NCBI RefSeq assembly: GCF_035920345.1
Contig: NZ_CP109149.1
Location: 1,488,001-1,552,000, forward strand
Direction: 5' to 3'
DNA from: Nocardia vinacea
Lineage (GTDB): Bacteria > Actinomycetota > Actinomycetes > Mycobacteriales > Mycobacteriaceae
DNA length: 64,000 nt
How positions within the stretch are numbered: the first letter of the stretch is position 1; every line of letters starts with the position of its first letter. The notes beneath the pieces are model-generated. The model had not been told where the DNA came from. It searched no databases and worked only from the letters and a program-made list of their open reading frames with translations. Below, in pieces: positions 25,235 to 34,696 of this stretch. The translations under genes were made by a program, and so were the position numbers.

Positions 25235-25253
25235 TGAACTTCTCCGTCCCGCA

Positions 25254-27062
25254 CTACGAGTACAAGCTCTCGATCGTGTCGGTGTAGCGGGCGGCTATCG
25301 GGGTGCGCTTGAGTTTGCCGGTCGCCGTCAGAACATCGCTTCCGGGCTGCCACACCTCGGGTAGCACGATGTACTTCTTGATCTGCTCCACCCGGGAGAG
25401 TTTGCCATTGGCGGCGGCCACACCTTGCTCGATTGCGGCCAAGACCTCCGGATTCTCCGCCAATTCGGCGACGGTGGTCGCGGTGAGCCGGTTGCGCTGG
25501 GCGAAAGCCAGCGCCAAGTCGGGGTCGAGGCAGATCAGCGCGGTGTTGTAGGGCCGCTGCTCACCGATCACCACTACGGTGCCCGCGAGTGGGCAGTTCT
25601 CGGTGATCGTGTTCTCGATATTGGCCGGGGACATATTCTTCCCGGCCGCATTGATGATGAGTTCCTTCTTCCGGTCGATGATCGAGAGGTAGCCGTCGGC
25701 ATCGATCGACCCGATATCGCCGGTGTGCAGCCAGCCGTCGGCATCGATGGTCTCCGCGGTTTTCTCCGGATCGTTGCGGTAGCCGCGCATGACCATTTTG
25801 CCGCGGATCAGTACTTCGCCGTCGTGGCCGAGCTTCACCTCCGCCCCTGGTAGTGGTGTGCCGACGGTACCGATTCTGACGCGCCCCGGACCGTTGAGCG
25901 TCGCGCCCGCAGTGCATTCGGTCATGCCGTACCCCTCGCACAACGGCAGACCGAGCCCGAGGAAGAATTCGTGCACCTCGGGCGGGATGGCCACCGAACC
26001 GGTGACCGCGGCTCGCACCTGATCCAGGCCGAGCCGGGTGCGAATCGATGCGAGCACCAGACGATCGGCCAGGGCGTACCGGAATTTGTCCAGCGGGCCG
26101 AACGCTCGGCCGTCGGAGCCGGCTCGGGCGCGGGCGCGGCCGGTGCGCACCGCTGATCGGACCAGGGCGCGCTTGATCGGATTCGGTTCGGTGGCGAAGC
26201 GTTCCTCCATCGCGCCCTTCACTTTCACCCAGATCCGGGGAACACCGAGGAAGACGGTCGGATGCACTTCGGCCAGCGCCTCGGCGACCTTCTTCAGATC
26301 CGCGACGGTGGTGATCTCACCACCCTCCAACATGGTGAGATAGTGCGCGAACCAGCGGTTGGCGGTATGTGCGTCCGGCAGGTACGAAATCACTCGATCG
26401 TGGCCGCTGCCACCGCCGAATGTCTCGATGACGCGGGCGTTTTCGATGAAGTTGGTGTGAGTGAGTTCTACGCCCTTCGGCGGTCCGGTGGTACCGGAGG
26501 TGTAGACGATGGTCAGCAGGTCCTCGGATTTCACACTGCGCCAGGTGGTTTCGAAATCGAAGTCTTCCGCCTCGGCCGCTTCCACTGTCGACAGTGCGAT
26601 CGTACCCGCCGGTGCTTCATCGACGCAGATAACGTGCTCGACGTGATTACCTTGGGCCGCCGCCTTTTTCATGGCCTCGAGGATCTGCGGCGCAAACTGG
26701 CGCTCGCAGATAACGATCTTGTTGCCCGCATTGCCGAACTGGTAGGCGAGCAGATCGGCGGGGTTGGTGTTGTAGACCGAGAACGGGGTGCCGCCCGCGT
26801 GCAGCACGGCTGTATCGCAGAGGTGGAATTCGGGTCGGTTGGTCATCATCAACGCCACCGTGTCGCCGGGGCGCAGACCGACGGCGGCCAGGCCGGTCGC
26901 GATGGCGCGCACCCGGTCGGCGTACTCCCGCCAGGTGATCGCCACCGCGCCGCCCATTGTGCGCAGCGCGACCATGTCCGGATACTTCGCGGCGTTCGCT
27001 TGAAAAGCCGCACACAGCGTGTCCGGACGGGCTGGGCCCGCCGGGACTGTCGATGAAACCAA
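25254..27062 (-). CDS. Long-chain fatty acid-CoA ligase (FadD-type, 602 aa)
   Basis: AMP-forming acyl-CoA synthetase of the FAA1/FadD15 branch. The ATP-binding P-loop is YTSGTTGPPKGVELTH; the A5 motif CEGYGMTECTAGATLNGP, the A7-A8 region DGWLHTGDIGSIDADGYLSI IDRKKELIIN and the C-terminal Lys motif TATGKLKRTPI are in order. Converts fatty acid, ATP and CoA to acyl-CoA. Divergent from glnA; its 276-bp upstream region should hold both promoters. Confidence 0.93.
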   Translation of the reverse strand: MVSSTVPAGPARPDTLCAAFQANAAKYPDMVALRTMGGAVAITWREYADRVRAIATGLAAVGLRPGDTVALMMTNRPEFHLCDTAVLHAGGTPFSVYNTNPADLLAYQFGNAGNKIVICERQFAPQILEAMKKAAAQGNHVEHVICVDEAPAGTIALSTVEAAEAEDFDFETTWRSVKSEDLLTIVYTSGTTGPPKGVELTHTNFIENARVIETFGGGSGHDRVISYLPDAHTANRWFAHYLTMLEGGEITTVADLKKVAEALAEVHPTVFLGVPRIWVKVKGAMEERFATEPNPIKRALVRSAVRTGRARARAGSDGRAFGPLDKFRYALADRLVLASIRTRLGLDQVRAAVTGSVAIPPEVHEFFLGLGLPLCEGYGMTECTAGATLNGPGRVRIGTVGTPLPGAEVKLGHDGEVLIRGKMVMRGYRNDPEKTAETIDADGWLHTGDIGSIDADGYLSIIDRKKELIINAAGKNMSPANIENTITENCPLAGTVVVIGEQRPYNTALICLDPDLALAFAQRNRLTATTVAELAENPEVLAAIEQGVAAANGKLSRVEQIKKYIVLPEVWQPGSDVLTATGKLKRTPIAARYTDTIESLYS

Positions 27063-27500
27063 GACCCAACCTTCTACTCGATGGTGTCGAGGTCACACCG
27101 CTGCGCAGGCGACCTCGTCGTCACCTATCAGCACAACGCATCGACGAACCGTGGCGCTAGCGACAAACGAGCAGACTGTAAGGCCTCACCTTGTGCACAT
27201 GACCAAAGATCGCGGGCCGGTAGGTCGATAACGCCACGGGCTGACGCGCTGGATCACGTCAGCTATGACAAATCGACACGCCATCCTTTCGAATAGCGCC
27301 GCTCAGGCGCAGCTCGGCGACAGGGAGGTGACCGGTATTTGCGGAGCGGTGAGGGTGGCTTTTCGGGTCCGCCGTTGATGTCGAAGTCGTATCGTGAGAC
27401 TCGGCGAGCAGGCCGTGACCCCAATGGGCGGTCCGGTCGTCAGGGACGGTCGCCTCGCCATCCGCGGATAGACCTGCGCCGCGAAAGCGAGGAGCAAGCC

Positions 27501-28955
27501 GTGCTGGACGAGCGAGCAGCCTTGACTGCCACCACCGACGGAATTCTGGAGTACATCTGCGCCGCGGAAGTCGAATACGTCGATATTCGATTCTGCGATG
27601 TTCCCGGTGTGCAGCAACACTTTTCGATACCGGCCGTCGCGTTCGGCGCGGATCTGGTCGACAACGGGATCGCCTTCGACGGCTCGTCGGTGCGCGGATT
27701 CCAGTCGATCCACGAATCGGATATGTTGCTGCTTCCGGATCTGCGCACCGCGCAATTGGACCCCTTCCGTGCCGCGAAGACCCTGAATTTGAACTGTTTC
27801 GTGCACGATCCGCATACGCACGAGGCCTATAGCCGCGATCCGCGCAATGTCGCGCGCAAGGCCGAGGAGTATCTGAAGAGCACCGGCATCGCCGATACCG
27901 CCTACTTCGGACCGGAGGCGGAGTTCTACATCTTCGACGCCGTGCGCTACGACACCAAGATGAACGGCGCCTTCTACGAGGTGGATTCGTCCTCCGCCGA
28001 CTGGAACACCGGTGTCAAATACAATCCGGACGGCACGATCAACCGCGGGTACAAGGTGCGTGCGAAGGGTGGCTATTTCCCGGTGGCGCCGTACGACGCC
28101 GATGTCGATGTGCGCGATCGGATGTGCACGAATCTGCAGAACGCCGGCTTCGAATTGGAGAAGGGGCACCACGAGGTCGGTACGGCGGGCCAAGCCGAGA
28201 TCAACTACAAGTTCAATACGCTGCTGGCCGCAGCCGATGACCTGCAGCTGTACAAGTACATAATCAAGAACACCGCATGGGCCGAGGGCAAGACCGTCAC
28301 CTTCATGCCCAAACCACTGTTCGGCGATAACGGTTCCGGTATGCACGTGCACCAATCCCTGTGGTTGAACGGCACACCGCTGTTCTACGACGAAGCCGGA
28401 TATGCGGGCCTGTCCGATCTGGCCCGGCACTATATCGGCGGACTGTTACTGCACGCGTCATCGTTGCTGGCATTCACCAATCCGACCGTGAACTCGTACA
28501 AGCGCCTTGTGCCCGGGTTCGAGGCACCGGTGAATCTGGTCTACAGTCAGCGCAATCGCTCAGCGGCCGTGCGCATTCCGGTCACCGGCGCCAATCCGAA
28601 GGCCAAGCGTCTGGAATTCCGCTGCCCCGACTCCTCGGGTAATCCGTACCTGGCCTTCGCCGCCATGATGATGGCCGGTCTGGACGGCATCCGCCGCAAG
28701 ATCGAACCCCCCGTCCCGATCGACAAGGACCTCTACGAGCTCACCCCGGAGGAGTCCGCCGAGGTCACCCAAACTCCACCCAGCCTCGAAAGCGTGATCG
28801 ACCGACTGGAAGCCGATAACGACTACCTGACCGAAGGCAATGTCTTCACCGACGACCTGCTCGAAACCTGGATCCGAATCAAGCGCGATACCGAGATCTC
28901 CGAAATCAATGTCCGCCCGCACCCCTACGAATTCGATCTCTACTTCGACGTATAG
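27501..28955 (+). CDS. glnA: Glutamine synthetase, type I (484 aa)
   Basis: Ammonia-assimilating GS very close to mycobacterial GlnA1: [94 protein letters not shown], and the adenylylation loop [13 protein letters not shown] with the target Tyr. The GTG at 27501 follows an AGGAG at 27489-27493 and gives family length; upstream extension to 27339 is poor coding sequence. No glnE or second glnA is adjacent, so whether this is the main copy or a paralogue cannot be told. Ends 1 bp from the convergent AraC-type gene. Confidence 0.95.
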   Translation: MLDERAALTATTDGILEYICAAEVEYVDIRFCDVPGVQQHFSIPAVAFGADLVDNGIAFDGSSVRGFQSIHESDMLLLPDLRTAQLDPFRAAKTLNLNCFVHDPHTHEAYSRDPRNVARKAEEYLKSTGIADTAYFGPEAEFYIFDAVRYDTKMNGAFYEVDSSSADWNTGVKYNPDGTINRGYKVRAKGGYFPVAPYDADVDVRDRMCTNLQNAGFELEKGHHEVGTAGQAEINYKFNTLLAAADDLQLYKYIIKNTAWAEGKTVTFMPKPLFGDNGSGMHVHQSLWLNGTPLFYDEAGYAGLSDLARHYIGGLLLHASSLLAFTNPTVNSYKRLVPGFEAPVNLVYSQRNRSAAVRIPVTGANPKAKRLEFRCPDSSGNPYLAFAAMMMAGLDGIRRKIEPPVPIDKDLYELTPEESAEVTQTPPSLESVIDRLEADNDYLTEGNVFTDDLLETWIRIKRDTEISEINVRPHPYEFDLYFDV

Positions 28956-28956
28956 G

Positions 28957-29733
28957 TCAGTCGATGTGGAGCTCGCCATTGATGGTGAGGAAGGCGGTGG
29001 GGGTGAGGCCGAACATGGCGCGGAAGGTATCGCTGAAATGCGAAGGGGAGGCGAAGCCCGCGTCGACGGCGGCGCGGGTGAGGTCGTGGCCTGCGGCATA
29101 GGCCCGGCCGACGCGCAACATCCGCGCCCACTGCACGTAACGGCGGAAACTGGTGCCGGTCTGTTCGGCGAAGGTGCGCAGGAAGTAAGAGGTGGATAGT
29201 CCTGTAGCACTTGCCTTTTCGGCTGCGCGCTGCTGCTGGGTGGGGTCGGCGCGGATGGCCGTGGCGACGGCGGCGATGCGGGGATCGCGGATGGTGGGGA
29301 CCGGGATGCTGGCCAGCTCGAGCAGACGGTCGATATCCGGTGCCGGGTCGGCGCACAGCTCGATCAGTTCGGCCTCGTTCCGATGGTCGGCGCTGTATCC
29401 GCCGACGGTGCGGCGCATACCGCCGAGGCAACGGGCCATATTTTCCGAGGTCGGGTCGAAGAAGCAGAAGAGCTTGGGCACGTCGGTGTCGAGGATGTGG
29501 TGCGTGACGCGGGCCCGGAACAGGAAACTGCGGGCGGTGATGTCCGGAGCGTCCGCGACCCGGACCCGGAACGGGGCGTCGAGTCCGACCCCGAGACCGG
29601 CGATCGCGGTGGAGTGCGCGCCCAGGGCCATCCCGGGCCCGATGTAGATCGCGTGTCCGAGTCGCAGCCAGAGCCGGGCGGAGGTGACCGCCGTTTCGGG
29701 AGCGCACGTTTCTGGAAGTGCCGACCGCGCCAT
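28957..29733 (-). CDS. AraC-family transcriptional regulator (258 aa)
   Basis: C-terminal AraC DNA-binding domain: an AAEKASATGLSTSYFLRTFA helix-turn-helix and a second HTH DLTRAAVDAGFASPSHFSDT followed by FRAMFGLTPTAF. The N-terminal effector domain is not specific. The ATG at 29733 is used; the frame continues upstream to 29925 but would overlap the divergent hydrolase gene. The 45-bp divergent arrangement suggests it regulates that gene. Confidence 0.87.
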   Translation of the reverse strand: MARSALPETCAPETAVTSARLWLRLGHAIYIGPGMALGAHSTAIAGLGVGLDAPFRVRVADAPDITARSFLFRARVTHHILDTDVPKLFCFFDPTSENMARCLGGMRRTVGGYSADHRNEAELIELCADPAPDIDRLLELASIPVPTIRDPRIAAVATAIRADPTQQQRAAEKASATGLSTSYFLRTFAEQTGTSFRRYVQWARMLRVGRAYAAGHDLTRAAVDAGFASPSHFSDTFRAMFGLTPTAFLTINGELHID

Positions 29734-29778
29734 ATCCGCGACGATACAGAAAGTCGCAGGACAGACAGGAGAACAGGG

Positions 29779-30648
29779 ATGAAGCTGGATGGGCAGGCGG
29801 AATCGACCTTCGAGCTGCGGGAGGTGACGGTCGACGGCGCGCGGCTGCGTTATGTCGATGTCGGGCAGGGTGATCCGCTGGTGCTGTTGCACGGCTGGCC
29901 GGAGAGCCATGCCGCATGGCGGCACCAGATAGGGCCGCTCGCGTTATCGCGGCGGGTCATCGCACCGGACTGGCTCGGGTGGGGTGCTTCCGATCGGGAT
30001 ACGGCGCTGAGTTGTGACTACGACAGCGAAGTCGAGCGGATCGGGCGCATGCTGGACGCGCTCGGCCTGGACCGAGTCGATCTGGCCTGTCACGACTACG
30101 GCGGGTTCCTCGGATTGGGCTTTCTGCAGCGTTATCCGGAACGGGTGCGCCGCTTCGCGATTCTGAATTCGCGGGCGCAGGGCACTTTCACGCCGCCGTA
30201 CTATGTGCTGTTCGGCTTGCTGACCGTGCTGGCACGGACCGCACTGCTGCGGCCGCTCGTCACCGCACGGGCCATCCAATGGGTGCATCGCGTGGGTCTC
30301 GCACCGTACGTGCGCAATGGATCTTTCGACAGCGAACAGCTGCGCCGATATCTCGCTGTTCTGGAAACTGCGGTCGGTCGCCGCTGGAACGCCCACTTCT
30401 GGTCCGGCTATCGCGTCCGGATCCGCCCGGAACTGGCTGCCGGACTGGGTGCGATCAGCTGCCCGACGACCGTCATTTGGGGCGACCGCGACCCGGCCAT
30501 CCCGTTCCGCACCGCCGGCGAACTTGCCGAAGCAATCCCCTACGCCACGCTGGTCCGCATCGACGGCGGCAACCACTTCATTATGGAGGAACGCCCCGAC
30601 GAGGTCACCGAGGCCCTGCGCGCCTGGCTTCTGCGCCCGGCCACTTAG
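29779..30648 (+). CDS. Alpha/beta hydrolase with Asp nucleophile (dehalogenase/epoxide hydrolase type, 289 aa)
   Basis: Alpha/beta-hydrolase fold with LVLLHGWPESHAAWRHQI (oxyanion HGWP), nucleophile elbow ACHDYGGFLG where Asp replaces the Ser of esterases, acid region IWGDRDPAIPF, and catalytic His in GGNHFIMEERPDEV. An Asp nucleophile points to a haloalkane dehalogenase, epoxide hydrolase or fluoroacetate dehalogenase. An AGGAGAAC site precedes the ATG. Regulated presumably by the divergent AraC protein. Overlaps the convergent monooxygenase gene by 4 bp at the stops. Confidence 0.9.
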   Translation: MKLDGQAESTFELREVTVDGARLRYVDVGQGDPLVLLHGWPESHAAWRHQIGPLALSRRVIAPDWLGWGASDRDTALSCDYDSEVERIGRMLDALGLDRVDLACHDYGGFLGLGFLQRYPERVRRFAILNSRAQGTFTPPYYVLFGLLTVLARTALLRPLVTARAIQWVHRVGLAPYVRNGSFDSEQLRRYLAVLETAVGRRWNAHFWSGYRVRIRPELAAGLGAISCPTTVIWGDRDPAIPFRTAGELAEAIPYATLVRIDGGNHFIMEERPDEVTEALRAWLLRPAT

Positions 30649-32270
30649 ACCGTGGCCAGCGGGTAGGGCGGGGTGCCGATACCGACGATGCGGAGGTTGC
30701 CCCAGGGGTCGCGCTCCTGGAGGCGACCAGCGGTCGGCACGCCACCGGGCAGGGTAAGCAGTACCTCGGCACGCCCGGGATCGGGCAGCTCGTGGCCGTC
30801 GCTCGGGGCGACGCGCCCGTACCAGTGGTAGCGGCCGTCGATCGGATCCGGATGCCCGCCAAGGGTGACCTCGACCGGTACTTCGACGCCCGGGGCATCG
30901 AGCAGCGCCGGCCCCGAATACTCGTGTGCCGGTTCCCGATCCGCTGGCACGGTCAGGTCGTAGTGGCCGGGGTCCGGTCGGCGCATGGTGCGCCAGTAGG
31001 AGACGCTGGAACCCGGCCAGGCGGCCCGATTCACCCCGTGCTCGTCCAGGTACCAGCTCCGGCAGCCGCCCGAATTCCACACGGTGCCAGCCAGTTTCGA
31101 CTGCACCCGCCGATTGAATTCGTGTTGGGTCGCGGCGCGGACCTCGATCCGACTGTTGGAGGTTTTGCTCAGCAGTTCCAGGCATTGGCGGATATAGCGG
31201 GCCTGCGCCTCGATCATGAAGACGATCGACTGATTTCCGCCGCCGGAATTCGGGCCCATGATGAGGAACAGGTTCGGGAAACCATGCACGGCGACGCCGA
31301 GGAACCCTGCCATCCCAGTGCGCCAAGCTTTTTGGAGAGTGAGCCCATTCGCGCCGACGATGTGCTGATCGGCGAACCGGTCGGAGATCTTGAACCCGGT
31401 CCCGTACACGATGGCGTCGAATTCCTGCTCGATACCATTGGCGGTGACGATCCCGGTCTCGGTGATCGACGCGATAGGTGAGGTCACCAGCGCGACATTC
31501 TCCCGCTGCAGCGCCGGATAGTAGTTGTTGGAAACCAAGATTCGTTTACATCCGAGCCGATCGTCCGGCGTGAGGTTGCGCCGCAGCTCCGGGTCGGCCA
31601 CTCGACGACGCAGATGCGCCCGCGCCACCACTTCCGCGCGACGCATGAGCTCCGGATTCATGAACGCCGGGGTCAACGACTCGTAGCCCCGATAGATCGC
31701 CCAGCGGTAGAGCCGTTGCGCCCCTGGCAGATACCGGAACATCCGATGCTCCACCGGCGACAGCAACCGATCCGGCTTCGGTATGATCCAGTGCGGTGTC
31801 CGCTGGAATACCGCCACCTGCTCGGCCTGCTTCGCGATCTGCGGAACGAACTGCACAGCGCTGGCACCGGTTCCGATGACGGCAATCCGCTTGCCGGTCA
31901 CCTCGAAATCGTGATCCCACAGCGCCGAGTGAAAACTACGTCCCCGGAAAACATCCCGGCCCGGAAAGTCCGGCACGCTCGGTTCGTGCAGCGGTCCCGG
32001 TGCCATCACCACCGCGCGGGGTTGGAAATGCCGCCCGTCCGCGGTCCGTACGTGCCAGCGGTCCGTCTCGTCATCGAAGTCGAGTGCGACGACTTCGGAC
32101 CGGAGCCGAATATGCCTGCGAATATCGAACTTGTTCTCCCGCCAGGTTCCGCCGATCTCCTCGGCCTTCTCCAGCACGACGAAGTCGTCGAAACCGGACT
32201 TGCGCAGCTCGATGGCCATGCCGATACCACCGAAACCGGCCCCGACAATGACGATTCCGGGTTCGGTCAT
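30645..32270 (-). CDS. Flavin-containing Baeyer-Villiger-type monooxygenase (541 aa)
   Basis: Class B flavoprotein monooxygenase. FAD-binding GAGFGGIGMA at the N-terminus, the BVMO fingerprint FRGRSFHSALWD, and the NADPH-binding GTGASAVQFVPQI. Oxidises ketones or related carbonyls with NADPH and O2. The ATG at 32270 overlaps the stop of the upstream diiron oxygenase gene (ATGA), which decides the start over one 6 codons earlier. Together with that gene and the divergent TetR gene it forms an inducible oxidation module; the substrate is unknown. Confidence 0.93.
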   Translation of the reverse strand: MTEPGIVIVGAGFGGIGMAIELRKSGFDDFVVLEKAEEIGGTWRENKFDIRRHIRLRSEVVALDFDDETDRWHVRTADGRHFQPRAVVMAPGPLHEPSVPDFPGRDVFRGRSFHSALWDHDFEVTGKRIAVIGTGASAVQFVPQIAKQAEQVAVFQRTPHWIIPKPDRLLSPVEHRMFRYLPGAQRLYRWAIYRGYESLTPAFMNPELMRRAEVVARAHLRRRVADPELRRNLTPDDRLGCKRILVSNNYYPALQRENVALVTSPIASITETGIVTANGIEQEFDAIVYGTGFKISDRFADQHIVGANGLTLQKAWRTGMAGFLGVAVHGFPNLFLIMGPNSGGGNQSIVFMIEAQARYIRQCLELLSKTSNSRIEVRAATQHEFNRRVQSKLAGTVWNSGGCRSWYLDEHGVNRAAWPGSSVSYWRTMRRPDPGHYDLTVPADREPAHEYSGPALLDAPGVEVPVEVTLGGHPDPIDGRYHWYGRVAPSDGHELPDPGRAEVLLTLPGGVPTAGRLQERDPWGNLRIVGIGTPPYPLATV

Positions 32271-33166
32271 GCGTAGAGCCCCCGCCAACGCCAGATTCGC
32301 TTGCCCAACGGACCGATCAAGCCCTGCTTGTCCAGGAATGCACCGAGATTCGCGGCGCCGGTACCGAGCGCCTTCTTCGCATACGGGTTATTCGTCGCGA
32401 TCCGGCGCGCCGCTCGACCGTCCAGCCCGGCCCGGTCGTACATGTGCCGATTGGTCATCAGGTAGACGAACAGCGGTGCGGCCACCGCGACACATAAACG
32501 GGTGTAGGCCAATTCGGCCTGCGACATGGTCGGCACCCGACGCGCAAGTGCGTCGCGTGCGAATCCGATGTGGCGCGCCTCCTCGGTGACGTGGATCCGC
32601 ATCGCCCGAGAAACCAAGGGCTGCAACTCCGGATCGTCGAGGGTGCGCCGCTGCATTGCGTCGAAAATCTCCTCGCCGACGAGTGCACCCACCCAGGTCA
32701 TCGACCCGCGCAGGAACAGTGGCAGGGCCCCGATGGCGAGCCGGCCGGGCAGCCGCGGCCAGTACGGACGCGCCTCGATCCGGTCTATGAGCTTGCCGAA
32801 CATCATCATGTGCCGGCATTCGTCACCCATTTCGGTGAGGGTGTAGTGCGAATGCCGGGTGGTCGGATCATCGCGCATCAGTTCCCGCAGCAGCAGGCGG
32901 TTGAGCAGATTCTCGAACCAAATACCGACGGACAGTACATTGGCCAGTTCCTGGCGGGAAAGTTCCCGGCGCTCCTGCGGGGTCATCGATTCCCACAGCG
33001 CGGTGCCGTAGAGCGAAACCACCTCCGGCGGCAGGAAAAGTTTGTCGGGATCGAGCGGCGCGTCCCAGTCCAAATCGACGGCAGGTTCGTACGACTTCTT
33101 CACCGAACCGGTCAGCAGGCGCTGTGCGAAGGATTCCTGTGGGATGACTGCGGCCTCGTTGCCCAT
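32267..33166 (-). CDS. AurF-like diiron oxygenase (299 aa)
   Basis: Ferritin-like diiron protein of the p-aminobenzoate N-oxygenase AurF family. Metal-ligand motifs are EMGDECRHMMMFG and TEEARHIGFARD with a further Glu in LVGEEIFDAM. AurF oxidises aromatic amines; many actinobacterial homologues of this size have unknown substrates. The ATG at 33166 is chosen because upstream sequence is antisense to the TetR gene. Translationally coupled to the BVMO and driven from the divergent TetR-controlled promoter. Confidence 0.87.
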   Translation of the reverse strand: MGNEAAVIPQESFAQRLLTGSVKKSYEPAVDLDWDAPLDPDKLFLPPEVVSLYGTALWESMTPQERRELSRQELANVLSVGIWFENLLNRLLLRELMRDDPTTRHSHYTLTEMGDECRHMMMFGKLIDRIEARPYWPRLPGRLAIGALPLFLRGSMTWVGALVGEEIFDAMQRRTLDDPELQPLVSRAMRIHVTEEARHIGFARDALARRVPTMSQAELAYTRLCVAVAAPLFVYLMTNRHMYDRAGLDGRAARRIATNNPYAKKALGTGAANLGAFLDKQGLIGPLGKRIWRWRGLYA

Positions 33167-33199
33167 GTCGGCTCCAACTCTCGAATACCTGATACAAGC

Positions 33200-33223
33200 T
33201 GTCACACTCAGGTTAGTGAGACA
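33200..33223. promoter_or_regulatory. Likely TetR operator between the divergent genes
   Basis: Inverted repeat tgtcacact-caggtt-agtgagaca (9-bp arms, one mismatch, 6-bp spacer), followed by a second gacag-a-ctgtc palindrome to about 33231. It lies centrally between the diiron oxygenase start (33166) and the tetR start (33264). Confidence 0.65.
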
Positions 33224-33263
33224 GACTGTCACGGTCAATAGCCGTTCCAGGTATCGTGAGCTG

Positions 33264-33980
33264 GTGAGCAGTACCCCCGGAAAGCACGATCCCGCCGCGT
33301 CGGACGGTCGCAGCACCCGATGGCACGGCCACAAGGCCCGCCGTCGCGCGGACGTCATCGATGCGGCGATCACGGTGATCGAAGAGCAGGGTGTCGAAGT
33401 GTCCGTGCAGGCGATCGCGGACCGGCTGCATCTGCCGCGCCCGGTGGTGTACCGGCATTTCGACGGACGCGCCGATCTCGATGAGCAGATTCGTCGGGAG
33501 ATCCTGAATTCACTGCTCACCGCACTGATGCCGACCCTGCAGCCCGACGGCACCCTGCGGGATGCTGTGCGGGGCGCGATCGGTACCTATATCGGCTGGG
33601 TCGAGCGTCATCCGAATCTGCACCGATTCCTGGGTGATGCCGCACCGCAAGGGGATTCGTCACAGGCGCTGGCCGGTGCGCGCAATCGCATCGGTGGTCG
33701 GCTCGCCGATATGTTTGCAATATCGTTGGCGCGCTTCGGAATCGATCCGAATCGCGCCCGCCCGATGGCCTTCGGCATCATCGGTTTCGTCGACGCTTTC
33801 GTGAACAACTGGCGCTCCGATGCCGCGACCACACTGACTTCCGATCAAGTCGAAGGCATCCTGACCGAATCGGTGCTCGCGCTGTTCGAGGGCAATGCGC
33901 GCAGTCTCGGAGTTCCGCTGGAGCGCGACACTATCGTCAAAGACCTGCTGAGCCGCGCGGAACCCGTACGGTCCCAATAG
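33264..33980 (+). CDS. TetR-family transcriptional regulator (238 aa)
   Basis: N-terminal TetR HTH: RRRADVIDAAITVIEEQGVE followed by VSVQAIADRLHLPRPVVYRHF. A 150-residue helical ligand domain follows. The GTG at 33264 (VSSTPGKHDPAAS) is chosen; earlier frame sequence overlaps the divergent gene. Likely represses the diiron oxygenase-BVMO operon and itself through the palindromes at 33200-33231. Confidence 0.9.
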   Translation: MSSTPGKHDPAASDGRSTRWHGHKARRRADVIDAAITVIEEQGVEVSVQAIADRLHLPRPVVYRHFDGRADLDEQIRREILNSLLTALMPTLQPDGTLRDAVRGAIGTYIGWVERHPNLHRFLGDAAPQGDSSQALAGARNRIGGRLADMFAISLARFGIDPNRARPMAFGIIGFVDAFVNNWRSDAATTLTSDQVEGILTESVLALFEGNARSLGVPLERDTIVKDLLSRAEPVRSQ

Positions 33981-33990
33981 AATCTGTCAC

Positions 33991-34149
33991 GGTGAACTCG
34001 CCGCCGACCTGGATATCGAGTACGCGACCGATCTGATCTTCGGACCGTTCTGGTACCGCCTGCTCGTCGGACACGCACCGCTGCGACCGGAGCAGGCGCC
34101 GATCGATATCGCGCGACTGCTCACCGGATTGCGTACGCCCCTCGGCTGA
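33991..34149 (+). pseudogene. C-terminal relic of a second TetR regulator
   Basis: Immediately after the tetR gene, in another frame, about 52 codons read GELAADLDIEYATDLIFGPF then WYRLLVGHAPLRPEQAPIDI and LLTGLRTPLG before a stop at 34147. This is the DLLFGPxYYRLL..GAPL signature of the TetR C-terminal domain (TetR_C_11 type). No start or HTH remains. Confidence 0.7.
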
Positions 34150-34677
34150 TCAGCCCCGGTGGAATTCGATTGCGAGGGCGAGCAATTCGGCCATGTAATC
34201 GCCGTCGGTGCGCGACAGGCGCATTGCCTCCTCGGGCGCGAAGGCGCGGACCTCGAGAATATTCTCCGCATCCTCGGGATTGGTCGGCGCGGATTCGACA
34301 ACCACATCTGCCGTGCACCACAGCCACGCCTTGTGCGGGTGTGGCTGCCAAGGATAGTGCGGTGCAGGGCGGTCGGTGGTCGTGTGGTGAGCGCCGAACG
34401 GCCGCACCGGTCCTACCGGGCGGGCGCCGGCCTCCTCCATGAGTTCGCGTCGCACGCAGGCATCGACAGTTTCGTCCGCCTCCCTGGTGCCGCCGGGCAC
34501 GATCCAGATATCGCGATCGTCGTGACACAGCACGATGTCGGCGCCGACGAAGCAGACGACGTGGATATTGGTGACCAGTTCGTCGGGTGGCAACTCGGTG
34601 GAGAACCGCACATCCAGACCACCCCATTCCCAGCGGGTTGGCGTGTGCAGCAACGGATATCGGTCGGCGAGCGTCAC
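34150..34677 (-). CDS. NUDIX hydrolase (175 aa)
   Basis: The NUDIX box is GTREADETVDACVRRELMEE followed by AG, with all key Gly and Glu residues, within a beta-rich fold preceded by DIVLCHDDRDIWIVPG. Hydrolyses a nucleoside diphosphate linked to another moiety; the substrate cannot be read from the sequence. A GTG at 34677 (VTLADRYPLL) starts a normal-length protein. The stop abuts the TetR relic. The following upstream gene ends 19 bp away. Confidence 0.85.
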   Translation of the reverse strand: MTLADRYPLLHTPTRWEWGGLDVRFSTELPPDELVTNIHVVCFVGADIVLCHDDRDIWIVPGGTREADETVDACVRRELMEEAGARPVGPVRPFGAHHTTTDRPAPHYPWQPHPHKAWLWCTADVVVESAPTNPEDAENILEVRAFAPEEAMRLSRTDGDYMAELLALAIEFHRG

Positions 34678-34696
34678 ACCGACGACGCTAGTCCAC

